Notes under the pieces: generated by a model
Told to the model about the DNA's origin: nothing
Database searches by the model: none
What the model saw: only the letters and a program-made list of their open reading frames with translations
Made by a program: the position numbers and the translations under genes
Shown here: piece by piece, positions 1-5,926 of the stretch
Numbering within the stretch: position 1 is the stretch's first letter
How the letters are laid out: each line of letters opens with the position of its first letter
From: a bacterium
GTDB taxonomy: Bacteria > Actinomycetota > Acidimicrobiia > Spongiisociales > UBA11373
Length of the DNA stretch: 7,251 nt
Assembly: GCA_013202595.1 (NCBI GenBank)
Contig: JABMPV010000171.1
Span: forward strand, 1-7,251
Direction of reading: 5' to 3'

Positions 1-857
1 AGCCGGGTTGCGAGCACCCGATCGAACGCCGTCGGCGTCCCACCCCGCTGCAAGTGCCCCAGGACGGTGACCCTGGTCTCGTATCCGGTGAGCGCTTCGA
101 GCCTCGGAGCGATCTGATAGGCGACGCCGCCGAGACGGTCGAAGCCGAACTGATCCTGGGGAAGCTCCATCTTCTCGGGCGGCGTCACACCCTCTGCGAC
201 CACCACGATGGAGTAGTTGCGTCCCCGGCGATGTCGGGCCTTGATGATCCCGGCCACGTCTTCGAGCGGGAGATCGATCTCGGGGATCATGATGGCGTCG
301 GCGCCTGCCGAGATGCCGGCAGTCACGGCGATCCACCCCTTGGTGCGGCCCATGACCTCCACGAGGATCACCCGGTTGTGGGCCTCGGCAGTGGTGGTGA
401 GCCGGTCGATTGCGTCCGAAGCGATCTGCACCGCCGTGTCGAAGCCGAAGGTGAAGTCGGTCGCAGCGATGTCGTTGTCGATGGTCTTGGGGACACCGAT
501 GACCGGCAGGCCCTCCTCGTGGAGTTTCAACGCCGTCATCAGGGTGCCGTCGCCACCGATGACCACCAGATTGTCGAGGCCGAGCGTGGCGACGGTGCGC
601 TCGACGCCGGCATAGCCGTCGCCATGGACGTAGGGGTCCTTGCGTGACGTACCCAGGATGGTGCCGCCGGCGCCGAGGATGCCCCGGACGTCATCGCGGT
701 CGAGCGGCAGGGTGTCTGAGTCCATCAGACCCTCCCAGCCGTTGCGAATGCCGATGACCTCGGCGCCGAGCTCCGTGGCTCTCGCTGTGACGGCGCGGAT
801 GACCGCGTTGAGCCCGGGGCAGTCGCCCCCGGCTGTGAGAACGCCGATCGCCTTCAT
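1..857 (-). CDS. pfkA: 6-phosphofructokinase, ATP-type signature (C-terminus beyond window edge)
   Basis: This enzyme phosphorylates fructose-6-phosphate to fructose-1,6-bisphosphate in the cytoplasm, the committed step of glycolysis. The reading frame starts at ATG 857-855 and stays open to the left edge, giving 285 residues; family members are about 320-345, so roughly the last 35-60 are missing. The numbering matches E. coli PfkA at every site checked: the nucleotide loop (TAGGDCPG, 8-15), GGDGT at 101-105, PKTIDND at 123-129 with catalytic Asp127, Arg162, MGR at 169-171, Glu222 and a GHLQRGG loop at 267-273. Gly104 indicates ATP as donor. Lys124 replaces the E. coli Gly and is found in some ATP enzymes as well as in PPi enzymes, so donor choice is inferred and not proven. 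A GGGAG ribosome site (868-864) lies 6 nt before the ATG, inside the 12-nt gap after the upstream PFK gene, so the two genes almost certainly form one operon. Confidence 0.95.
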   Translation of the reverse strand, partial: MKAIGVLTAGGDCPGLNAVIRAVTARATELGAEVIGIRNGWEGLMDSDTLPLDRDDVRGILGAGGTILGTSRKDPYVHGDGYAGVERTVATLGLDNLVVIGGDGTLMTALKLHEEGLPVIGVPKTIDNDIAATDFTFGFDTAVQIASDAIDRLTTTAEAHNRVILVEVMGRTKGWIAVTAGISAGADAIMIPEIDLPLEDVAGIIKARHRRGRNYSIVVVAEGVTPPEKMELPQDQFGFDRLGGVAYQIAPRLEALTGYETRVTVLGHLQRGGTPTAFDRVLATR

Positions 858-869
858 GGGCTGCTCCCG
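858..869 (-). promoter_or_regulatory. 12-nt intergenic spacer carrying the ribosome binding site of the downstream PFK
   Basis: The TAG stop of the PPi-type gene (872-870) and the ATG of the ATP-type gene (857-855) are separated by only 12 nt. This space holds GGGAG (868-864) with a 6-nt spacer. There is no room for a promoter, which supports a bicistronic mRNA and coupled or reinitiated translation. Confidence 0.8.
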
Positions 870-2018
870 CTAGTAGAGGAACATCGGCTTGCCACCGACG
901 TGCCGGACCTTGGGCCGATACTGGTCCGTGTCGTACAACTCGTCCACATCGACCCGCTTGACACCCTCGCCGGTCACCGAGATGGGCACGTTGGTGTACG
1001 TACCGCCGCGCAGGGCGACCATGCGGCCCGACGCGCCCTCCATGGCGAGGTCGGTGGCCATCATCGCGTAGTTGGTGGCCACCATCAGGTCCAGAGAATC
1101 TGGGGAGCCCGAGCGCATCAGGTAGCCGACGACCTGGAGGATCGTGTCATGGCCGGTCAGCGACTTGATCTGGTCGCTCAGTTGCGAGCCGATGCCACCC
1201 AGCTTGCGGTGGCCGAAGGCATCCTCCTCGCCCGACAGCGCCATGTCGCCGCCTTCGAGGACACACCCCTCCGAGATGGTCACGACCGAGTAGTTGCTGG
1301 GATTGGCTGCCTTGTCGGCGACCAGCATCGGCGCCAGTTTGTCGACGTCCACCGGTACTTCGGAGATGAGGCAGCGATCGGCGCCCGACAGGAAGGCCGT
1401 GATGAGCGAGGTCTCGCCGCTGTACCGGCCGAACAATTCGACGACGGCGATTCGCTCGTGAGAGCCCGTGGCCGTGCGGAGATTGTGGACGAACTGGACG
1501 CTGCGGGTGACCGATGTGGAGAACCCGATGCAATAGTCGGTGCCGTGGACGTCGTTGTCCATGGTCTTGGGGATTGCGATGACCGGGACGCCTTCGTTGT
1601 GCATCCGCAGCCCGAACGACAGCGTGTCGTCGCCACCGATGGGGATCAGCACGTCGAGGCCGAGCGCCTCTGTGACCCGCACTGCATGGGCAGTCAGATC
1701 GAACGGGCCGGTGCCCTCGACGCCGTCGGAGAGGAAGTCGGGAACCTCTGAGGGCCTCACGTTGGCCGGGTTGGTGCGGGAGGTATGGAGGAACGTGCCG
1801 CCGGACCTGTCCACGGTGCGCACGACGCTGCGGTCGAGGGCGATCGTGTTGGCCTCGAGGGTCTCCGGATCGTCCGGGTTGCTGTTGAGGAGACCAGCCC
1901 AGCCGCGGCGGATGCCGACGACCTCGTGACCGGACTCGGTGGCCCTTTGAACGACAGCCTTGATGCACGGGTTGAGGCCGGGGACATCCCCTCCGCCCGT
2001 CAGGATTCCGATTCGCAC
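870..2018 (-). CDS. pfp: Phosphofructokinase with PPi-dependent signature (mixed-substrate group)
   Basis: The protein has 382 residues and probably transfers phosphate reversibly between pyrophosphate and fructose-6-phosphate, serving glycolysis or gluconeogenesis. Visible motifs are the N-terminal loop LTGGGDVPGLN (6-16), GGDDT (128-132), PKTMDND (150-156), Arg189, an LFGR (195-198) in place of the usual MGR, ISEG (248-251) and GYLMRS (298-303). Asp131 and Lys151 correspond to E. coli positions 104 and 124; Asp plus Lys is the established PPi signature. Tyr299 where ATP enzymes have His also resembles PPi enzymes such as that of Propionibacterium. The C-terminal YRPK...FLY tail fits the mixed-substrate PFK group. 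The start is GTG 2018-2016, preceded by a strong GGGAGGAG 7 nt upstream and followed at once by the conserved first strand; no better in-frame start lies upstream. It is the first gene of the minus-strand operon. The donor is inferred from residues only. Confidence 0.93.
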   Translation of the reverse strand: MRIGILTGGGDVPGLNPCIKAVVQRATESGHEVVGIRRGWAGLLNSNPDDPETLEANTIALDRSVVRTVDRSGGTFLHTSRTNPANVRPSEVPDFLSDGVEGTGPFDLTAHAVRVTEALGLDVLIPIGGDDTLSFGLRMHNEGVPVIAIPKTMDNDVHGTDYCIGFSTSVTRSVQFVHNLRTATGSHERIAVVELFGRYSGETSLITAFLSGADRCLISEVPVDVDKLAPMLVADKAANPSNYSVVTISEGCVLEGGDMALSGEEDAFGHRKLGGIGSQLSDQIKSLTGHDTILQVVGYLMRSGSPDSLDLMVATNYAMMATDLAMEGASGRMVALRGGTYTNVPISVTGEGVKRVDVDELYDTDQYRPKVRHVGGKPMFLY

Positions 2019-2025
2019 GCCTGTG

Positions 2026-2033
2026 CTCCTCCC
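2026..2033 (-). promoter_or_regulatory. Ribosome binding site that fixes the GTG start of the PPi-type PFK
   Basis: Read on the minus strand this is GGGAGGAG, a near-perfect anti-Shine-Dalgarno complement, 7 nt before GTG 2018-2016. It decides the start, because the open frame continues upstream for about 154 codons without a stop but with no family-like sequence. Confidence 0.85.
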
Positions 2034-2101
2034 GGCGCCGCGACGCCTGCAGATGTCTTCTTCGATGATGCCGCCACGATGCGGGCGCAATGGCCCCGGG
2101 T

Positions 2102-2111
2102 CTCCCGGGAG
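2102..2111. repeat. 10-bp palindrome CTCCCGGGAG
   Basis: A perfect palindrome inside the presumed PFK leader. It shares the TCTCCCG core with the larger inverted repeat at 2228-2254, since TCTCCCG starts at both 2101 and 2229. CCCGGG also occurs just before it (2095-2100), so a 6-bp, 3-nt-loop hairpin is an alternative. In GC-rich DNA such a palindrome can arise by chance. Confidence 0.35.
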
Positions 2112-2227
2112 TTGCCGTCGTGCGGCAGCCCACCCGGAGGCCGTCCCTGTGTCGTGTCGGTCCTCCCAGATGGTACCGGTTCCAGGCTCGCCCGACACCC
2201 GGGCCGATGGTCCCGGTCGTTGGTGAC

Positions 2228-2254
2228 GTCTCCCGCAACGGTGGGGCGGGAGAC
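2228..2254. repeat. Perfect 9-bp inverted repeat, possible operator or RNA hairpin
   Basis: GTCTCCCGC (2228-2236) and GCGGGAGAC (2246-2254) are exact reverse complements around a 9-nt spacer. The dyad centre is about 120 bp before the dnaE start and about 220 bp before the PPi-type PFK start. No T-tract follows on either strand, so an intrinsic terminator is unlikely. It could bind a dimeric regulator or fold in the leader of either transcript. Function is inferred from symmetry and location only. Confidence 0.5.
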
Positions 2255-2312
2255 CGGGCGAGATCATCGCGCGAGGCCGCCAACCGGCCCTCTGCGCCTC
2301 CGGACGGCCTGG

Positions 2313-2318
2313 TAGAGT
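2313..2318 (+). promoter_or_regulatory. Possible -10 element for dnaE
   Basis: TAGAGT fits the TAnnnT pattern of housekeeping actinobacterial promoters and would start transcription near 2325, leaving a leader of about 38 nt before the GTG of dnaE. The -35 position (about 2291-2296) does not match TTGACA. This is a weak prediction. Confidence 0.3.
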
Positions 2319-2347
2319 CCGCGTGGTTACACCGCTGTAGTTCTTGC

Positions 2348-2353
2348 GAAGGG
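2348..2353 (+). promoter_or_regulatory. Ribosome binding site of dnaE
   Basis: GAAGGG lies 9 nt before GTG 2363-2365, a moderate Shine-Dalgarno match. It supports the GTG, which sits four codons before the conserved FVHLHLHTEYS start of the PHP domain, over any start further upstream. Confidence 0.55.
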
Positions 2354-2362
2354 TCGTTTTCG

Positions 2363-5300
2363 GTGCGCGACGGGTTCGTCCACCTCCACCTCCACACCGA
2401 ATACTCCATGCTCGATGGCGCTGCCCGTATCGATGACGTGGTCGCCAAGGTGGTCGAGGACGGCCAGCCTGCGGCGGCAATCACCGATCACGGCGTCCTC
2501 TACGGTGCGGTCGATTTCTACAAGGCTGCCACCACCGCGGGTATCAAACCGATCATCGGTATCGAGGCCTATCTGACACCGGGCAGCCGCTTCGATCGGC
2601 CTCCCCGGCGTGACGACACCCGCTACCACACGACGCTCCTGGCAGTGAACCAGACCGGCTATCACAACCTGATGAAGCTGGCCAGCAGGGCGTATCTGGA
2701 GGGCTTCTACTACAAGCCCCGTATGGATATGGAATTGCTGACCGAGCACTCGGAGGGCCTGATCGCCACGACGGGTTGTCTGGGCGGCCATGTCCCGCAG
2801 TTGCTGGCACCCGATGCCTACGACGAAGAGGGCAACGTCGGCGGGATGCGCGATTTCGAGGCGGCGGTCGAGGCGGCCGGCACCTATCAGGAGATCTTCG
2901 GCAAAGAGAACTTCTACGTCGAGATCATGGATCACGGAGTCGACGCCCAGCGCCGCGTGCTTCCAGATCTCCTGGCCATCGCCACTGAGATCGGCGCTCC
3001 GCTGCTGGCGACCAACGACTGCCACTACACCCATGCCTCGGAGGCCGAGGCCCATGACGCACTGCTCTGCATCCAGACCGGTTCGCAGATGGCAGAGGAG
3101 AACCGCTTCAGATTCCAGGGAGGCGGGTACTACGTCAAGACGGCCAGGGAGATGCGGGCGCTGTTCCCCGACGACGAGTTCCCGGGTGCTTGCGACAACA
3201 CGCTGCTCATCGCAGAGCGCGCCGACGTCAAGATGGAGTTCGGTCAGGCGCTGCTGCCGCAATTCCCTGTGCCCGAGGGGCACACCGAGGCCTCCTACCT
3301 GCGGCAACTGGTCCTCGAAGGCGCAGCATGGCGCTACGGATCGCCGATCCCCGGCGAGGTGATCGAGCGGGTCGAGCACGAACTCGGTGTGATCGAGGAG
3401 ATGGGGTTCCCCGCCTACTTCCTCATCGTGTGGGACATCATCAGACACGCCAGGGACCGCGGCATCCGGGTTGCTCCCGGTCGCGGGTCCGCGGGCGGGT
3501 CGATCGTGTCGTACGCCCTGCGCATCACCGACCTCGACCCGATCTCCCTCGGGCTGATCTTCGAGCGGTTCCTCAACACCGGTCGCCGGGAGATGCCCGA
3601 CATCGACATGGACTTCGACGAGCGGTATCGCGGCGAGATGATCCAGTACGCCTCCGATCGATACGGGAGCGATCACGTGGCGCAGATCGTCACGTTCTCC
3701 ACCATCAAGGGCCGGCAGGCGATCAGGGATTCGGCGAGGGTCCTGGGCCTTCCCTACGCCGTGGGCGACCGGGTCGCCAAGGCAATGCCGCCCGCCTTCC
3801 AGGGGAGCGAGGCCACCATCGGCCAGTCAATCACCGAGCCGGGGCCCGATGCGGAGCAGCAGGAGCGGGACTGGTACTCGAACGGGGCCGGCCTGCGTGA
3901 GATGTACGAGGCGGATCCCGACGCCCGCACGGTGATCGAGACGGCCAGGGGGCTCGAAGGGCTCAGGCGCCAGGACAGCATCCATGCAGCGGCCGTCGTG
4001 ATCTCGCCGGTTCCACTCACCGACATCGTCCCGATCCAGCAGAAGGGCGACGGTGCCGAAGTCGTCACTCAATTCGAGATGCATGGCATCGAGAACCTCG
4101 GCCTGCTCAAGATGGACTTCCTCGGCCTGAGGAACCTGTCGACCATCGAGCGGGCCCTCGATCTGATCGAGCAGAACACGGGCGACCGCCCCGACGTCGA
4201 CCACCTGCAACTCGACGACCCTGCCGTCTACGAGATGCTGTCGCGCGGCGACTCGATCGGTATCTTCCAGATGGAGGGAACCGGCATGCGCGCTCTCATG
4301 CGCAATCTGCAGCCGGATCGCTTCGACCACCTGATGGCGCTCATCTCCCTGTACCGGCCGGGGCCACTCGGGGCAGGCACCCACAACGACTATGCCGATC
4401 GCAAGAACGGACGTTCGGGAGCCGACTACCCGCATCCCGATCTCGAACCGGTGCTCGCAGACACCTACGGGATCATCGTGTACCAGGAGCAGGTCATGGA
4501 AGCGGCCAGGGTGATGGCCGGTTTTTCCATGGCCGATGCCGACTCGCTCAGGAAAGCGATGGGCAAGAAGATCCGCTCGGTCATGGCCACCCAGGAGAAG
4601 CGTTTCGTGGAGGGGTGTGCCGCCCTCGGCCACCCCGAGCACATCGGCCGTGAATTGTTCGAGACCATGGGTCACTTCGCCGGCTACGGTTTCAACAAGT
4701 CCCATGCCGCCGGGTATGCGGTCGTTGCCTATCAAACGGCCTGGCTCAAGACCCACTACCCGGCCGAGTACATGGCCGCACTGCTCACCTCGTCGAAGCG
4801 GGACAGGGATCGCACTGCGCTGTACCTCTCGGAGTGCCGGACCATGAAGGTGGAGGTCCTCGTTCCGGACGTCAACGTGTCGGAACTGGACTTCACGGCC
4901 ACAGACGGCAGGGTGCCGTTTGGCTTGTCGGCTGTGCGCAACGTCGGCGAGGGTGTCGTCGAACTGATCGTCGCCGAGCGCAACAAGGGTGGCCCCTTCG
5001 AGGACTTCAGGGCTTTCGCCAACCGGGTCGACATGTCCGTGCTCAACAAGCGGACCATCGAGTCGCTCATCAAAGCCGGCGCATTCGACTGCATGGGACT
5101 GCCGCGCAAAGGCTTGCTCGCCGTGTACGAGCAGGTCATCGATGCTGTGGTCGCCAGGCGGCGCAATGAGGACATCGGACAGTTCAGCTTGTTCGGAGCG
5201 GCAGAGCCCACGGTCGACGGCGGCGCTATCGAGATCCCCGACACCGAATGGGACAAGGGCATCAAGCTGGCATTCGAGAAGGAGATGCTCGGCCTGTATG

Positions 5301-5872
5301 TCTCCGACCATCCGCTGCTCGGAGTGGAGGCTGCTCTCGCGAGGAGAGTGACGGCGTCCATCCCCTCGCTGCTGGAGGAGAAGGAGTCGGCCCAGGTGAC
5401 GATCGGAGGTCTGGTGGGGGCCATCAGCCGCCGCTACACCCGCAAGGGCGACCCCATGTACTTCTTCCAACTCGAGGACCTCGAGGGCGGCATCGAGGTG
5501 GTCGCGTTCCCCAAGACAGTGGCCGAGTACGGCCCATTCGTCAGGCCGGACGCCGTCCTCATCGTCGAGGGAAGGGTCGATCAGCGCGGCGACTCGGTCA
5601 AACTCATCGCCCAGCGAATCAGTGAGCCGGATTTGGACGCCGGCCAGGTGGTCCGTCTCAAGGTCCCCGCCGTTCGCCTCAGCAAGGAGTTGGCGGGGCG
5701 CATCAAGAAGGTCCTCGGCAATCACCCCGGCAAGGCGCCGGTCTTCATCCATATGACCAGCGACAAGGGTGACACGGTGCTGCGCGTCGGTGACGAGCAC
5801 CGGGTCGAGCCTCGCACAGCGCTGTACGCCGAACTGAGAGAGCTCCTGGGACCATCGGCGCTTCAGCGCTGA
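2363..5872 (+). CDS. dnaE: DNA polymerase III subunit alpha (replicative polymerase)
   Basis: This is the catalytic subunit of the replicative polymerase: 1169 residues, against 1160 in E. coli and 1184 in M. tuberculosis DnaE1, so full length and intein-free. The N-terminal PHP domain (about 5-260) keeps all nine expected metal ligands: His9, His11, Asp18, His43, Glu68, His89, Cys139, Asp219 and His221. The polymerase core follows, with GRGSAGGS (373-380), PDIDMDFD (412-419) supplying catalytic Asp415 and Asp417, the third Asp585 in KMDFLGLR, and AGYGFNKSH (773-781). A helix-hairpin-helix region spans about 850-915. QFSLF (940-944) matches the beta-clamp-binding consensus, and an OB fold follows at about 1010-1085. 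The start is GTG 2363, where the sequence aligns with mycobacterial DnaE1; the frame is open back to 2090 but that part is unlike DnaE. The gene is divergent from the PFK operon. The intact PHP site suggests built-in 3'-5' proofreading, as in mycobacterial DnaE1. Confidence 0.98.
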   Translation: MRDGFVHLHLHTEYSMLDGAARIDDVVAKVVEDGQPAAAITDHGVLYGAVDFYKAATTAGIKPIIGIEAYLTPGSRFDRPPRRDDTRYHTTLLAVNQTGYHNLMKLASRAYLEGFYYKPRMDMELLTEHSEGLIATTGCLGGHVPQLLAPDAYDEEGNVGGMRDFEAAVEAAGTYQEIFGKENFYVEIMDHGVDAQRRVLPDLLAIATEIGAPLLATNDCHYTHASEAEAHDALLCIQTGSQMAEENRFRFQGGGYYVKTAREMRALFPDDEFPGACDNTLLIAERADVKMEFGQALLPQFPVPEGHTEASYLRQLVLEGAAWRYGSPIPGEVIERVEHELGVIEEMGFPAYFLIVWDIIRHARDRGIRVAPGRGSAGGSIVSYALRITDLDPISLGLIFERFLNTGRREMPDIDMDFDERYRGEMIQYASDRYGSDHVAQIVTFSTIKGRQAIRDSARVLGLPYAVGDRVAKAMPPAFQGSEATIGQSITEPGPDAEQQERDWYSNGAGLREMYEADPDARTVIETARGLEGLRRQDSIHAAAVVISPVPLTDIVPIQQKGDGAEVVTQFEMHGIENLGLLKMDFLGLRNLSTIERALDLIEQNTGDRPDVDHLQLDDPAVYEMLSRGDSIGIFQMEGTGMRALMRNLQPDRFDHLMALISLYRPGPLGAGTHNDYADRKNGRSGADYPHPDLEPVLADTYGIIVYQEQVMEAARVMAGFSMADADSLRKAMGKKIRSVMATQEKRFVEGCAALGHPEHIGRELFETMGHFAGYGFNKSHAAGYAVVAYQTAWLKTHYPAEYMAALLTSSKRDRDRTALYLSECRTMKVEVLVPDVNVSELDFTATDGRVPFGLSAVRNVGEGVVELIVAERNKGGPFEDFRAFANRVDMSVLNKRTIESLIKAGAFDCMGLPRKGLLAVYEQVIDAVVARRRNEDIGQFSLFGAAEPTVDGGAIEIPDTEWDKGIKLAFEKEMLGLYVSDHPLLGVEAALARRVTASIPSLLEEKESAQVTIGGLVGAISRRYTRKGDPMYFFQLEDLEGGIEVVAFPKTVAEYGPFVRPDAVLIVEGRVDQRGDSVKLIAQRISEPDLDAGQVVRLKVPAVRLSKELAGRIKKVLGNHPGKAPVFIHMTSDKGDTVLRVGDEHRVEPRTALYAELRELLGPSALQR
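5180..5194 (+). other. Beta-clamp-binding motif of DnaE (QFSLF)
   Basis: These codons encode Gln940-Phe-Ser-Leu-Phe944, matching the QLxLF-type internal clamp-binding consensus. It lies between the helix-hairpin-helix region and the OB fold, where E. coli DnaE carries its own internal clamp motif. It would tether the polymerase to the DnaN sliding clamp. Confidence 0.8.
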
Positions 5873-5926
5873 TCGCGGGCCCCGTGAACCGGGACCACCT
5901 GTAGCCTTTCCCCTGGGGAGCCCCTC
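5873..5926 (+). promoter_or_regulatory. Short spacer between dnaE and the secreted-protein gene, with ribosome site
   Basis: The 54-bp gap ends with GGGGAG (5915-5920), 6 nt before the ATG at 5927, a good ribosome site. TAGCCT (5902-5907) has the TAnnnT shape of a -10 element but lacks a matching -35. No convincing terminator is present: the best stem after dnaE is 4 bp without a T-tract. Read-through from dnaE is therefore plausible. Confidence 0.45.

Larger units (their letters stand above)
2019..2362. promoter_or_regulatory. Divergent control region between the PFK operon and dnaE
   Basis: These 344 bp separate two head-to-head transcription units and must hold both promoters. Seen directly are a 9-bp perfect inverted repeat (2228-2254), a 10-bp palindrome (2102-2111), a possible dnaE -10 element (2313-2318), and the two ribosome sites at the ends. 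No convincing -10/-35 pair was found for the PFK operon; TACCAT (2175-2170, minus strand) has the TAnnnT shape but no matching -35. Frames crossing the region are open on both strands, but their Arg/Pro-rich translations look like GC-driven shadows. No tRNA or recognisable riboswitch was seen. Confidence 0.7.

Noticed and set aside
900..1751. 283-codon plus-strand open frame over the PPi-type PFK
   Set aside because: Antisense shadow of a clearly conserved enzyme; the translation shows no family features.
2305..2345. Possible tRNA-like stretch before dnaE
   Set aside because: No cloverleaf, no T-loop GGTTCGAATCC-like block and no acceptor pairing could be found.
2090..2362. In-frame upstream extension of dnaE to an ATG at 2090
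   Set aside because: The added 91 residues are Arg/Pro-rich, unlike any DnaE, and cover the promoter and operator-like region. GTG 2363 aligns with family starts.
2019..2480. In-frame upstream extension of the PPi-type PFK to 2480
   Set aside because: It would overlap dnaE and lacks PFK similarity. The GTG at 2018 has a near-perfect ribosome site and sits at the conserved N-terminus.
2327..3676. 449-codon open frame antisense to the 5' part of dnaE
   Set aside because: Shadow of the PHP and early polymerase codons; no recognisable family and no ribosome site that favours it.
3827..5800. 657-codon open frame antisense to dnaE
   Set aside because: It lies entirely opposite a certain dnaE gene. 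Its His/Asp/Val-rich translation is the usual mirror of GC-rich codons, with no domain visible.
2363..5872. Intein in dnaE
   Set aside because: Inteins are known in some DnaE proteins, but length and motif spacing match intein-free homologs.
5873..5910. Intrinsic terminator after dnaE
   Set aside because: The best stem is CCCG/CGGG (4 bp) with no T-tract, too weak to support.
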